DNA from: Marivirga sericea
GTDB taxonomy: Bacteria; Bacteroidota; Bacteroidia; Cytophagales; Cyclobacteriaceae
DNA: 64,000 nucleotides
Direction: 5' to 3'
NCBI RefSeq assembly: GCF_900177665.1
Contig: NZ_FXAW01000004.1
Location: 310,001 to 374,000 of the forward strand
Shown piece after piece: positions 16,707 to 26,273 of this stretch. The notes below the pieces were generated by a model, which had not been told where the DNA came from, did not search any database, and saw nothing but the letters and a program-made list of their open reading frames with translations. The position numbers and the translations under genes are program-made. Each line of letters starts with the position of its first letter. The first letter of the stretch is position 1.

Positions 16707-16904
16707 ATGATATTGAAAAGAACCGTTATCTATCCAAAGGACATACAGCGCATTACAGGTAAAAGCGAGCGCACTGGAAGAAGGTTATTAGAGAAGATTC
16801 GAGAAAGAAGAGGGAAAGAAAAACACCAGCTCATAACAGTTTCCGAGTTCGCAGATTACACTGGAATAGATGCTGAAACAGTCCATGAATACCTCACAGA
16901 TTAA
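16707..16904 (+). CDS. Small helical, probably DNA-binding protein
   Basis: A 65-residue protein divergent from the phage-like module. Residues 10-35 (PKDIQRITGKSERTGRRLL) read like a helix-turn-helix recognition segment, and residues 45-60 (VSEFADYTGIDAETVHEYL) like a second helical motif. It may regulate the neighbouring module or belong to the same island. No named family recognised. The following 220 bases to 17128 are AT-rich with a repeated GTGAACA but no gene. Confidence 0.6.
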   Translation: MILKRTVIYPKDIQRITGKSERTGRRLLEKIRERRGKEKHQLITVSEFADYTGIDAETVHEYLTD

Positions 16905-17128
16905 GCCAAATATTTAGGTTCTAATCCAGAAATTTCCCACCTTTTATTCATAAAATTTGCCCTTTTTTGTGTATATTTAGTATATCAAAGAAAAGGTCTT
17001 TGATACTATAATACCTGAAATACTGACACAAAGCAAAACAAATAGAATCATATTAGTGGTGAACAATTCGGTGAACACCAAAATTTGTTTAAATATAACT
17101 AACTGGCAATAAGGGCTTAAATAGTTGG

Positions 17129-17152
17129 AGTTGCAATCCTGCCACCCCGACA
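17129..17152 (+). other. tRNA 3' end remnant, possible attachment site
   Basis: The segment ending AATCCTGCCACCCCGACA reads like the T-loop 3' strand and acceptor 3' strand of a tRNA, most like tRNA-Pro. No matching 5' half or intact T-stem lies upstream. A terminator follows at once. Such a truncated tRNA end is what integration of an island at a tRNA gene leaves behind. Confidence 0.5.
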
Positions 17153-17181
17153 AGCCAGTAGATTTTTCTACTGGCTTTTTT
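17153..17181 (+). terminator. Strong rho-independent terminator after the tRNA remnant
   Basis: Perfect arms AGCCAGTAG (17153-17161) and CTACTGGCT (17168-17176) with loop ATTTTT, followed by a T run. Confidence 0.85.
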
Positions 17182-17221
17182 TATGCCTTTACATTTTTAT
17201 AAATTTGAGAAAATTGCAAAA

Positions 17222-17644
17222 ATGCCAACATTACAACAATCCTTCCAGCTTCGCCCCTATCCTAGAGGTTTCCATTTAATAGAACAAGAGATCGAGGAAA
17301 ATATGCCGCAGTTGAAAGATATTAAAGCAGGTATCGCTCATATCTTTATTCATCACACTTCGGCTGGGCTTACCTTAAATGAAAATGCGGACCCTACTGT
17401 TAGGGGAGATTTTGAACGTCATTTCAACAAAATGGTGCCCGAAAACATGGATTACTACCAACATACTACGGAAGGTTCAGATGATATGCCTGCACATATT
17501 AAAGCTTCTCTGCTAGGCAGTTCGGTGAGTGTTCCTATTCAAAATGGAAAGCTACTAACGGGAACTTGGCAGGGAGTGTATCTATGTGAACATCGAAATA
17601 ATGGTGGTGGCAGAAAAATTACGATTACAGTAATGGGTGATTAA
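17222..17644 (+). CDS. yjbQ: YjbQ-family protein (UPF0047, secondary thiamine-phosphate synthase type)
   Basis: A 140-residue single-domain cytoplasmic protein. The conserved HHTSAGLTLNENADP, YYQHTTEGSDDMPAHIK and GTWQGVYLCEHR motifs define the YjbQ/UPF0047 family, which has weak thiamine-phosphate synthase activity in vitro and unclear physiology. I start it at ATG 17222 because family members begin near there. The in-frame ATG at 17183 directly follows the terminator's T run and would add an unrelated extension. Confidence 0.85.
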   Translation: MPTLQQSFQLRPYPRGFHLIEQEIEENMPQLKDIKAGIAHIFIHHTSAGLTLNENADPTVRGDFERHFNKMVPENMDYYQHTTEGSDDMPAHIKASLLGSSVSVPIQNGKLLTGTWQGVYLCEHRNNGGGRKITITVMGD

Positions 17645-17679
17645 ACCCCATCATCAATCATTTTAATTTATAATAATCT

Positions 17680-18132
17680 CTAAATTAAGTTATTATTGAT
17701 TTCTGGGTTTAGTTCACTTAAATCCTTTGCAAAAGAAATTTTGTCTTTTGGCGAAATGATTATACTTCCAAAGTCACCATGCCTGATTTCAATCCTATCA
17801 AAAGAAGGTGCAGGGGCAGAAAGGATACTGCTAGTTTTAGAAATCTTCTTTATTTCATTTATATTAATAGACCTAAACGAAAAGAAGCCCATCTTGATTT
17901 TCAACTGCCCATTTTCAACGCTGTACCCCGTCTGAAAAAACATATGTAAAATGAAACCATACAAAAAGAGTAAGACGACCAATACAAGTGAAACCAATTG
18001 ACCCAATCCATTATTAAGAAGGTCAAATATAAAAGGAGCAAAAAAGATCACGAATATAAATACTAACAATCCGTAGGATACTTTTGAAGGGTATTTCTTA
18101 TGCATTTTCGTATTAGGTGTAATAAATTTCAT
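17680..18132 (-). CDS. PH-domain (bPH_4-like) membrane protein
   Basis: A 150-residue protein with two membrane helices (about 18-38 and 45-67). A C-terminal domain contains YSVENGQLKIKMGFF, the SFDRIEIRHGDFGSIIISPKDK strand pattern and a final helix. This is the layout of bacterial PH-like domain proteins of the PF06713 type. The role is unknown. It converges with yjbQ across 35 bases and lies downstream of alkB on the same strand. Confidence 0.7.
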   Translation of the reverse strand: MKFITPNTKMHKKYPSKVSYGLLVFIFVIFFAPFIFDLLNNGLGQLVSLVLVVLLFLYGFILHMFFQTGYSVENGQLKIKMGFFSFRSININEIKKISKTSSILSAPAPSFDRIEIRHGDFGSIIISPKDKISFAKDLSELNPEINNNLI

Positions 18133-18166
18133 TCAAGATAAAAAATTCTAATGTACTTCAATGAAA

Positions 18167-18778
18167 TTATTCATTCACAATCGTTCGAAAAGTAAGATTT
18201 ACTCTAGGTGAAAAAATCTTCTTTGTAGGAGGCAATCGATGGAGCCAGTGAGATTGCGTTTCATCCTTCATCACCAACAAGCTTCCATTTTCAAGCCAAA
18301 CTTCTACTTTCTCCTTTAAATCTTTATGTTTAAACGCAAATTTGCGCTCTGCTCCAAAGCTTACTGAGGCAATAGCTCCATTTTTCTTCAAGTCTTTTTC
18401 TCCATCACTGTGCCAGGCCATCCCCTCCTCACCTGAATGATATAAATTCAATAAACATGAATTATAAGATTCCCCAGACTGTCTTTCTACTTTTTGCTTT
18501 ATTTGTTTTAGCGCTTCGGTCCAAGGTTTGGCGTATTTAGTAACCTTAGAATAGGTGTAGGAAAATGGCTTTTCTGCATACCATGCTACTTTGCGCTTTG
18601 TAATGATTTCTTTGCCGAAAATAATGGCTTTATCATGTTCCCACAATATTTCATCCATAAGTTCATTGTACAATTGGGAAGACTCATTATCACTGAATAT
18701 TTGGCCATAGTAGTTTACCTTTCCATCGTAGGGCAGTAGATTTTTATTAGGATCAAAAGGTTCATTGAATAGCTTCAT
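18167..18778 (-). CDS. alkB: AlkB-type alpha-ketoglutarate-dependent dioxygenase
   Basis: A 203-residue Fe(II)/2-oxoglutarate dioxygenase predicted to repair alkylated nucleic-acid bases by oxidative dealkylation. The iron ligands are visible in WHSDGEKD (His, Asp) and in HWLHRLPPT (distal His). The 2-oxoglutarate-binding arginine lies in PRVNLTFRTI. Length and motif order match the short AlkB proteins of Bacteroidota. It stands alone between the PH-domain gene and the SOUL gene on the same strand. Confidence 0.88.
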   Translation of the reverse strand: MKLFNEPFDPNKNLLPYDGKVNYYGQIFSDNESSQLYNELMDEILWEHDKAIIFGKEIITKRKVAWYAEKPFSYTYSKVTKYAKPWTEALKQIKQKVERQSGESYNSCLLNLYHSGEEGMAWHSDGEKDLKKNGAIASVSFGAERKFAFKHKDLKEKVEVWLENGSLLVMKDETQSHWLHRLPPTKKIFSPRVNLTFRTIVNE

Positions 18779-18845
18779 ATAACGGGTTCAAAACAAAATT
18801 AATTAGTTTTCTAGTTTTTGGAAATCGAGAACCAATCTTACCCTC

Positions 18846-19436
18846 TCATCTTTCTTCCAAATCAACAATTATTTCATTCTTGCGATTAAAAACTTCATAA
18901 GGTGCATTATATCCAAAGAAATAGAATTTATTAGCGTACGGCAAACCTTCTTTATCTAAAGCAGAAATCAACTTATTTTTATACTTCTCTATTTTTTCAT
19001 CATTTGCCCACCCTCCAAAAGAAATAGCGGCAACTTTTTTGGCAGGTTCTTTATAAAATTCAATTTTTGCTTGATCCGGCTTTGGTAAATCTTCCTTATC
19101 GTATTTCTTAGGCACCAAAAACATCATCGTCATTGAATCTTCTAGAGACATGCTAACAGGTGAGGTCATTGCTATTTTTTCATTACTTTCATTCCCTCCA
19201 AAAATATAGCCTGCCAAAATAGAAAACCCTTTACTCGACATTTCTTTATACTCGCTTTTAGGCAATTTTACAGACGTAAATAGGCTTTCTTCATACATAC
19301 GAACTTCAAAGCCTTCGTACTTCTTAATTAGCTCGTATGAATAGGTTTCTATATTTCTTTGACTCATAATACCGAACACTTGAATTGCTATAAAAACCAG
19401 CAAGAGTACGCCTAGTATAATCAGTAAGATTTTCAT
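18846..19436 (-). CDS. SOUL-type heme-binding family protein
   Basis: A 196-residue protein with an N-terminal hydrophobic segment (residues 1-22, signal anchor or signal peptide). A SOUL domain follows: YELIKKYEGFEVRMYEE, EKIAMTSPVSMSL and MMFLVPKKYDKEDLPKP. SOUL/HBP proteins bind heme or other tetrapyrroles weakly; bacterial functions are poorly known. The closing FFFGYNAPYEVFNRKNEI is typical. It is probably periplasmic or membrane-anchored. Confidence 0.85.
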   Translation of the reverse strand: MKILLIILGVLLLVFIAIQVFGIMSQRNIETYSYELIKKYEGFEVRMYEESLFTSVKLPKSEYKEMSSKGFSILAGYIFGGNESNEKIAMTSPVSMSLEDSMTMMFLVPKKYDKEDLPKPDQAKIEFYKEPAKKVAAISFGGWANDEKIEKYKNKLISALDKEGLPYANKFYFFGYNAPYEVFNRKNEIIVDLEER

Positions 19437-19670
19437 TTTATATGATTTAGAGATAATATATTATGTAAGACTCTAAAAACGTGAATTCGTTTAGACTGTT
19501 GTAATTCAACACTTGATAGTACATACCTTATCACTTCTAGTGGGGCTGAAAAAATAAAGGAAAAAACACATCTACACAGCATACAGCTCCACGTACAACT
19601 AACTATGTAATAATATTGAACTATAACTTTTGACTTTGCTAAGCTGCCTAAAAGGAATACTCCCTCCTGT

Positions 19671-20414
19671 TTATCTCACCCTTGCATACTCTTCCAAAGC
19701 TTCGTAAAAATCATTAGACTTAACCAAATTCAACAAACTCGCACCAGCAATTAAACCTGCTCCAATGAAAACACTTGGTGGTGGCCCGCTCTCTTCTGGT
19801 TGAGATAGACTATCATCATTGACATTGCTCAAAATACCCGTCAAGACCAGAACACCTCCGAGACTATACATTAATACTTTGGCTACTGTTACACCCTTGC
19901 TTTTATTTATGAGCTTCAGTGCACTTGGATAGTCCTGTAAATCCTCTTTCAAATTTGATCTATTTACTGGTTTAAGTGTGCTCTGGTCAATACCATAATA
20001 TTGAATATCTTTCTGGTTGGTGGTATACATAGGGGTACTATTAGGTCCAAAACCTCCCGTATTATTAGTGTACATTATACTAATCTCATATACTTTCACC
20101 CCATTTCTATTTAAAATTTCATCTCCCCAGTAAGACCGGGACAAATGCTGAACAGGTACTTTTAGGGTAAATCCGTTATCTTCATAAACCCGAACTGAAT
20201 CTACCTCACTTGCTTCATATCTTTGTTTGTTGGGCTCTTTAATTTTCAAATTAGCATCACCCAGAATGCTTGAACTCCTGAAACTTAATCGAGAAGCCTC
20301 AACTTGGGTTCCTGATTTTAAAAATACGGTGTATCGTGATTGACCTTGCGTAGAAAAAGATAGAGAAAATAGAAGTATTAATAATAAACTGAATCCTAAG
20401 CCCTTAGATATCAT
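19671..20414 (-). CDS. Secreted protein of unknown function
   Basis: A 247-residue protein with a signal peptide (cleavage near residue 25, FSTQGQS). The N-terminal half is beta-rich (YTVFLKSGTQVEASRLSF). Two hydrophobic segments near residues 180-200 and 215-235 could span or associate with the membrane (VAKVLMYSLGGVLVLTGIL). I recognise no family. It is monocistronic by spacing. The preceding gap 19437-19670 shows nothing recognisable. Confidence 0.6.
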   Translation of the reverse strand: MISKGLGFSLLLILLFSLSFSTQGQSRYTVFLKSGTQVEASRLSFRSSSILGDANLKIKEPNKQRYEASEVDSVRVYEDNGFTLKVPVQHLSRSYWGDEILNRNGVKVYEISIMYTNNTGGFGPNSTPMYTTNQKDIQYYGIDQSTLKPVNRSNLKEDLQDYPSALKLINKSKGVTVAKVLMYSLGGVLVLTGILSNVNDDSLSQPEESGPPPSVFIGAGLIAGASLLNLVKSNDFYEALEEYARVR

Positions 20415-20552
20415 CTTTAAAATTTAGTGTCGAAAAACTTTAAATGTAATAAAAAATATACTCTAATAGGTAATACTTCTTAGAGCAAAATAAATTCTAA
20501 GGTTAGATTTTAAATATTTGATACCTAAAACCTTAATATTTGGTTCATATAT

Positions 20553-20987
20553 TTAGTCTAGTGGGACTAACAAGAGCGGGATTTTAGAATTTTTAATTAT
20601 TCCAGCCGATACGCTCTCCATAAATGCTTTGTACAAAAAATTATGGTCGTGATGCCCTGCAATAATCAGATCTGCTTTCAGCTTTTGAGCTTCTTTGATC
20701 ACCATTTCTACTGTTGCCCCCTGCACTAATAAAGCCTCTGCCTCTACTCCTTTGCTAAGTAGCTTTTCTGTATATTTTTGCAAAAGCTTATGTTCATCTC
20801 GCAATTCAGAAGCTCGCATAGCTCTTATATATTGAGGTCCTACTCCATAACCTAAAAAGTCAGGTTCAGGGGCAGCGATATGGACAATCCAAATTTTTGC
20901 TTTGAAGGCAGCACCAAGTTCATATGCTTTGTCAAGCAGCAATTTTTCCTGCTCGTTAAAATCTAGGGAAACCAATATGTTTTTCAT
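20553..20987 (-). CDS. Universal stress protein (UspA family)
   Basis: A 144-residue single Usp domain. MKNILVSLDFNEQEKLLLDKA opens the fold and DLIIAGHHDHNFLYKAFMESVSAGIIKNSKIPLLLV closes it. The glycine and serine positions of the ATP-binding loop are only partly conserved (GHHDHNF...SVSAGI), so nucleotide binding is uncertain. The start at 20987 fits family members better than the frame's first ATG at 21044. Confidence 0.85.
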   Translation of the reverse strand: MKNILVSLDFNEQEKLLLDKAYELGAAFKAKIWIVHIAAPEPDFLGYGVGPQYIRAMRASELRDEHKLLQKYTEKLLSKGVEAEALLVQGATVEMVIKEAQKLKADLIIAGHHDHNFLYKAFMESVSAGIIKNSKIPLLLVPLD

Positions 20988-21510
20988 AACATTCAGGATT
21001 ACAATTTTACAACACTTCTCTACTTTAAATATACGATTTCTCATCGGAAATGGTAAAAATGCTTTTGATTATAAAAATCCTGCGAACTTAATTCCTGTTG
21101 GCTCAACCATATCCTTTTTCCAAGTCGTCTGGCACTCGAATTCCACTTGTAATGATTAATGTAAAATCGTTTCGCTCGATGATACTACATTTGAAAAATG
21201 TTTGCGTTGAACATTTGGGTTCATAATTATTCCTTGGTCTGCTTTTATTCTTAAGATTAGGTCTGTTTGTAAAGATGATTTCTGAAGGCATTCATTTGCT
21301 GAAAATAATGAAATAAATTCTTTTGGCAATCAACCTGTATACTGCCTCGAACAACCTTATTCCCATTTCCTTTGGATGGAAACTTTTAAAAGGGACCAAG
21401 CGATTTTGGCTAGCCTTATAAAAACACTTAACAAAAGCCATGAGAGATAGTCGTGATGTTAAAAACAAAAATAGAATTCACATCGCTTTATAGTATACAT
21501 TTTGAGAAAC
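20988..21510. other. Non-coding gap
   Basis: About 520 bases without a credible coding region, repeat or RNA gene. The small frames here have no recognisable protein features. Confidence 0.5.
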
Positions 21511-22377
21511 CTACAAATTCAAAATAACTTCCAATTCATTAAAACCAGCAAAATACCCATAACCAAAATCAAAATTGCTATAAGGGGGTAGTGGCTCCTC
21601 AAAAAATAAGTCCAAAGCCCTATAGTCAATCAAGTTAGCTTCAAAGTCATGATATTCTTGAGAAGTAGCAGCAAATTTCACTATTAACCTTCTGTTTGCT
21701 TCAGGTAAAACCTCTCTATTGAAGGCCACTGCAATTTTTAAAGAATCGGATTCAAGACATTCATCTTTAAAATCGACAACATTATATAAATTGGCTCTAT
21801 TTGAGGCTGATCCTCCTCCACAAGCGGAAATAACAGCTTCCTCAACAGAGGTTATCATTATGGGTTGAAATCGATTCGCTTCATTGTATCCTACTTGCAA
21901 ACTCAAAAATTGCGGCAATGCTCCCTCAACTTTCCATGCTGACCTTAATAAATCTGTATAGTTAAAGTATCCCTTCTGATAGGGTTCTAAATAAGATGAA
22001 CCTACCTTAGGTTTCGAGGGTATTTTAACAGAAGTAGAAAGCATATTTCCATAAGAAGTTTCCACCCATAAGCTATATTGAGAGGCCATATTGGGGATAT
22101 AATTTGCTTTATATTGACCTTCTGAGGTCAATTCCAGAAGCGTGCTATCTTCTCCATTTTCAATCAAAACCACTCTTGCATCATCAATGGTTCTGTCAGA
22201 TGAAAACTCTCCCCGTACCGGGGCAGAGTGGCTTATTCTTGCCTCTACTGTAGAATCTGCATTCAAATGAGCATAAACTACAGGTTCTATAGGGTATTCA
22301 ACACCATCAAAATCTACATTGGTATCACATGCCATTATCACAAGCGTTAATAAAAAACTGAATCTACTTATTCTCAT
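21511..22377 (-). CDS. DUF4249 lipoprotein, TonB-receptor partner
   Basis: A 288-residue lipoprotein with a short signal peptide and lipobox VIMAC. It shows the DUF4249 pattern: EPVVYAHLNADSTVEARISHS, then DARVVLIENGED, with strands continuing to the end. DUF4249 proteins are outer-membrane partners of carboxypeptidase-like TonB receptors and may cap them as SusD does. Its start overlaps the receptor's stop by 4 bases. It is the last gene of a three-gene operon. Substrate unknown. Confidence 0.85.
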   Translation of the reverse strand: MRISRFSFLLTLVIMACDTNVDFDGVEYPIEPVVYAHLNADSTVEARISHSAPVRGEFSSDRTIDDARVVLIENGEDSTLLELTSEGQYKANYIPNMASQYSLWVETSYGNMLSTSVKIPSKPKVGSSYLEPYQKGYFNYTDLLRSAWKVEGALPQFLSLQVGYNEANRFQPIMITSVEEAVISACGGGSASNRANLYNVVDFKDECLESDSLKIAVAFNREVLPEANRRLIVKFAATSQEYHDFEANLIDYRALDLFFEEPLPPYSNFDFGYGYFAGFNELEVILNL

Positions 22378-24710
22378 TTTCTGTTTTTAAACAAATTAAT
22401 CTGATAAGAAACATAAGGCAAAAAAGGAAGAAAGCCCTTACCCGAGTACTGATTTTCAAAGAAATCAACTGTCCCACTAGTATTACTCCCTGTCATTTTT
22501 GGGGTAAGATGATAATAAAAAGGATTCACTCTATTATAAGCATTAATTACCCCAAAAGACCATTTCCTATCTCGACCTTTCTTGGTAAAACTATATTCGG
22601 CCCCCAAATCCAAGCGGTGATATATTGGTAGGCGACTATTGTTCCTTGGTCCGTACACCACTTGTTCCAGACCTCCGGGATTTTGAATAATTGCACGAGG
22701 AGCCGTAAAAGGCCTTCCGGACTGCAAATTAAAAACGGCGTTGAAGTTCCATTTTTTACTCGCCTGATAATTTAAGGATAAACTCATATCATGTCTTCTG
22801 TCAAAATTGGCTAAAAATACTTCGCCTTGATTTATACCATCAAACTGTCGGGTATTCACAGAATACGTATAAGATAGCCAAGAGGAAAATTGCTCCCATT
22901 GCATTTCATAGTAGGTCTCAATTCCATATGTTCTTCCGACCCCTTCCTTTTCTACAATTTCGTCTAAAGGACCTGCTGCAATACTATAAAAACTATAGCC
23001 ATAAGGATAATCAATTAAATCGTTCATTATTTTAGCATATCCTTCTATGGATAATTCACCATTTACGGAAGGTAAAGCTCTTGAAAACCCGCCATTGATT
23101 TGATAAGCAATTGCAGGACGAATATTTTCACCTGCCGGAACCCAATTGTCATTGGGCAAACCGGAACTGCTGTTTAATAAATGGATGGGCTGTGCCATTT
23201 TGGTGAAACCTAAATTAAAACTCAAATTACTGCTCCATTGGTAATCTAAAGAAATTCGAGGCTCAGGAATGGCATAAAACTCTGAGCGGGAGAGATAAAA
23301 AGAGTGCCGATATCCCCCATTAATCTTCAAATAATCGGAAACATCATATTTTAAATCCAGAAACAAACCCGTTTCCCACAAACTCTGAGCACCGAAATCA
23401 GTATTATCTGATGTTTGATTATAAAAGCGAGGATTGAAGAAATAGTATTGTTGCTGAAGCCCGATATCCAATGATAGTTTCTTATTAATTTCTTTATTCA
23501 ATTGAGACTTTAATGAAACATTATGCGTGGCAGAACTATTAGCAAAAGCAGTATCAACTGCTGTATTCTGCTCATTGGATTGCAGCGCTTCTAACTGATA
23601 TTTATATCGGGAATACGTTAAAGAATTTTCGATAATGAAGTCATTTTTAAGCAAGCCAGTATGCTGTAAGCTCGCTAATTGATTGCCCCAATCGATATGA
23701 AGCTCATTGGTTAAGGGTGTATCTCGTTCCTTCGAAGTAAAATAATCTCCTGTCTGATAGACTGAAAAAGTCAGTTTATGATCTTCGCTCGGTTGAAAAT
23801 TAACTTTTGCATTTACATCTTCCATCCAGTAATTAAATGTATTATCGGTCTGTCTATAGGTGTATCTTATATTATTAGGAATTAAGGCGAGGGTAAGGTA
23901 AGTGCTTCGCCCACTTAACATATAACTGAATTTTTCTCCATTCCCTGAAAGAATAATATTGGAACTTAACAAACCTATGCTTAAGCTCCCCTTTCGCTCC
24001 TCACTTTCGCTTCCGTCTTTCATTTCAACATCTACTATGGACGATAATCTTCCGCCATATTTGGAAGGGAAATTTCCTTTATAAACAGTTGCACTCTCAA
24101 TAGCATTCTGATTGAAAACAGATATAAAACCTAATAAGTGAGAAGGATTAAAAATCACTGCTTCATCGAGCAATAACAAATTTTGATCAGGTGTTCCTCC
24201 CCTAACAAACAAGCCGGTAGTTCCCTCATTTCCGACTGCAATACCGGGAAAAAGCGTGAATGTTTTCAGAATATCAGCTTCTCCCATCACAGGGGGGATA
24301 GATTTAAGCTTTTCAATATCCATACTGACGGAACTTCTTCCTACTTGAGTTTTAGAGGCTTTGGCTAATACTTCTTGCAAAGTGATCGCTTTTAAATCAA
24401 CGTAAAGTAAGGTGTCTGATTTTGGATTAAATGTAATTACTTTCTTTTCATGGCTCGAAGAAGATACTTCCAAACGTAAATTCTGATTGGCTTTCCAACT
24501 AAAAGTGAAAAAACCAGCACTATTGCTTTTTAGTCCTTCATCTTGATGGTTTGTATATAGCGCAGCCTGAACTGGCTGACTTGATTCTTCTTCTGATATA
24601 TAACCCGAAATTTGTATTTCTTGGGCTTTTAGTAAACTAAAACTAACTGTAAAAAGAAGGAGCAAGATGATATGCTTGCTCCAACTAAACATATATAACT
24701 TCTTAAGCAT
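22374..24710 (-). CDS. TonB-dependent outer-membrane receptor (DUF4249-associated)
   Basis: A 778-residue transporter. A signal peptide ends near residue 29. Residues 32-110 form a carboxypeptidase-like regulatory domain, and residues 120-225 the plug (TLFPGIAVGNEGTTGLFVRGG, YKGNFPSKYGGRLSSIVDV). The rest is a beta barrel with an aromatic C-terminal strand (SYQINLFKNRK). There is no STN signalling domain, unlike the receptor at 11560. It is coupled to its neighbours by a TAATG junction upstream and an ATGA overlap downstream. Confidence 0.85.
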   Translation of the reverse strand: MLKKLYMFSWSKHIILLLLFTVSFSLLKAQEIQISGYISEEESSQPVQAALYTNHQDEGLKSNSAGFFTFSWKANQNLRLEVSSSSHEKKVITFNPKSDTLLYVDLKAITLQEVLAKASKTQVGRSSVSMDIEKLKSIPPVMGEADILKTFTLFPGIAVGNEGTTGLFVRGGTPDQNLLLLDEAVIFNPSHLLGFISVFNQNAIESATVYKGNFPSKYGGRLSSIVDVEMKDGSESEERKGSLSIGLLSSNIILSGNGEKFSYMLSGRSTYLTLALIPNNIRYTYRQTDNTFNYWMEDVNAKVNFQPSEDHKLTFSVYQTGDYFTSKERDTPLTNELHIDWGNQLASLQHTGLLKNDFIIENSLTYSRYKYQLEALQSNEQNTAVDTAFANSSATHNVSLKSQLNKEINKKLSLDIGLQQQYYFFNPRFYNQTSDNTDFGAQSLWETGLFLDLKYDVSDYLKINGGYRHSFYLSRSEFYAIPEPRISLDYQWSSNLSFNLGFTKMAQPIHLLNSSSGLPNDNWVPAGENIRPAIAYQINGGFSRALPSVNGELSIEGYAKIMNDLIDYPYGYSFYSIAAGPLDEIVEKEGVGRTYGIETYYEMQWEQFSSWLSYTYSVNTRQFDGINQGEVFLANFDRRHDMSLSLNYQASKKWNFNAVFNLQSGRPFTAPRAIIQNPGGLEQVVYGPRNNSRLPIYHRLDLGAEYSFTKKGRDRKWSFGVINAYNRVNPFYYHLTPKMTGSNTSGTVDFFENQYSGKGFLPFLPYVSYQINLFKNRK

Positions 24711-25699
24711 TATATATTCAAATTACAACCCCAACTATTACCCGCATCCCCTCTTCCAGAATGGTAAGAATCAGCACTATCAAAACTGAAATTACAACTT
24801 GCATTGACACAAAATTGAAATGTTTCATCAATTCTTCTAACATTACTCTTCTCACCAGAATCAAAGGAATCAGTTAAATAAATATTTCCAGCAGTTGGAA
24901 AATATTGAATATAATCAACATCATATTCTAATCTTAGCATTGGTGCCTTATCTCTAAACCAAACCCCTGCTGTTTTGACATAATGTGTTGAATTTGCTCC
25001 AATCCCACTATATATTGATCCAATATTTACTGTCCAAAGTCGACCTCTAAACCTGCAATTAATGTTACGATAAATACGAGGCCAATTTGAAATCTTAACT
25101 CTTTTTGTGTAGTCCTGTCTACAATCTTCATTAGGCATTCTTAAAGATTCGCCACTACCTCTAATAACCTCTATAGTTTCAACATTACTCAATCGACCTG
25201 TTGTATTATTTTCTAAATCTGACAGTTTTTCAGATATAAAAACTCGCTCATAGGTAAATTTGTAATACTTCTTACCAATTTTAACAATCCCTGATTCATT
25301 CACAACAGATCGAATATTTACATCATCAACAATTGGCTCTAAATATTTTTCACCATTATCCTCCACTATTTTGGCAAAGGCTGAATACTTTTCTGGATTA
25401 GAAAGCATCTCTTCCACTTGTGATTCATTAATAGCCTCATAAGCATCAAAATTTGATTTAAATTCAGAAAACTGTTTTTCGAATTCTACTAAGAATTCGT
25501 CTTTAGTGTTCGCATTTTTCAAAAATTCACTAAAATCGTCCATAGATTCAAAAGCAACAATACCTTCTTCTATTACAATCTTTTCAAAATTTGAGTTTTC
25601 GGCTTCAGTTTTCGGCATAACATTTTCTTCATTGTTACATGAAGCAAAAACTATCACTAACAATAATAAAACATAGTTATGTAACGTAATTTTTTTCAT
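24710..25699 (-). CDS. Lipoprotein, first gene of the receptor/DUF4249 operon
   Basis: A 329-residue lipoprotein (lipobox FASC, Cys 20). Residues 40-150 are helical and acidic (FESMDDFSEFLKNA, EEMLSNPEKYSAFAKIVED), resembling DUF4848-type N-termini, though I am unsure. Residues 190-329 are beta-rich with Cys residues and the ending GDAGNSWGCNLNI. The stop shares a base with the receptor's ATG, so the two are translationally coupled. It could be a surface substrate-binding protein or a secreted product handled by the receptor; I cannot tell which. Confidence 0.6.
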   Translation of the reverse strand: MKKITLHNYVLLLLVIVFASCNNEENVMPKTEAENSNFEKIVIEEGIVAFESMDDFSEFLKNANTKDEFLVEFEKQFSEFKSNFDAYEAINESQVEEMLSNPEKYSAFAKIVEDNGEKYLEPIVDDVNIRSVVNESGIVKIGKKYYKFTYERVFISEKLSDLENNTTGRLSNVETIEVIRGSGESLRMPNEDCRQDYTKRVKISNWPRIYRNINCRFRGRLWTVNIGSIYSGIGANSTHYVKTAGVWFRDKAPMLRLEYDVDYIQYFPTAGNIYLTDSFDSGEKSNVRRIDETFQFCVNASCNFSFDSADSYHSGRGDAGNSWGCNLNI

Positions 25700-26150
25700 T
25701 TTTACATATTTAAAGTTGAAAATTTAATTTAAATCAACTTTCCAACACCACTAAAAACTTGAAATGAAAATTGATTCGAGATGAAAACACTTAGGTGAGT
25801 TCAAGTCAATAATTTCACTTTGTAGGTTTGGTTAAAAGCTGCTTTCGCTAGCACTAACAACTTTTCATCCATACCATTTTTCAATAGTATTTTTGAATTG
25901 ATGCTGCAAAGAAAAAAAGGAAAAAATGTAAAGACAAAATAAATTACATCAAATATTTAGTATTTAGTTCAATGTTAAAACATATAAAAACAGAATAATA
26001 ATACTTTTAATCATCTTTAAACCGTATGTGTAAACTAAAAAGCAAATAATTATATTTATAATACTTATAAAACTGGCATTAGAACATAAGAGATTGAGAA
26101 AGGATGAGAACTGATTAGGGCTTGATAAGTGTTTTTTAATCAATAAAAAA
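25700..26150. other. Non-coding gap upstream of the lipoprotein gene
   Basis: About 450 AT-rich bases containing the promoter region of the minus-strand operon. I see no gene, repeat array or RNA. Confidence 0.5.
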
Positions 26151-26167
26151 AGCCGGCTAAACCGGCT
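26151..26167 (-). terminator. Terminator downstream of lysS
   Basis: AGCCGG and CCGGCT enclose CTAAA. Seven A residues on the left give a U tract for minus-strand transcripts; CTTTTG on the right may allow weak termination in the other direction. Confidence 0.7.
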
Positions 26168-26273
26168 CTTTTGTCAACTCTCTATTTCCTACTTTTCTTC
26201 CAGTAGCTAATTACGGTCTGACCTTCGGTACTGACCATATATATCATACATCCATCACCCCTCATCTAACACT

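Noticed and set aside
17080-17152. A complete tRNA or tmRNA gene
   Set aside because: Only the 3' end looks tRNA-like; the 5' acceptor strand, D arm, anticodon arm and T-stem 5' strand are missing.
17183-17221. Earlier in-frame ATG for yjbQ
   Set aside because: It starts directly behind the T run of a strong terminator, and the extra 13 residues are not part of the family.
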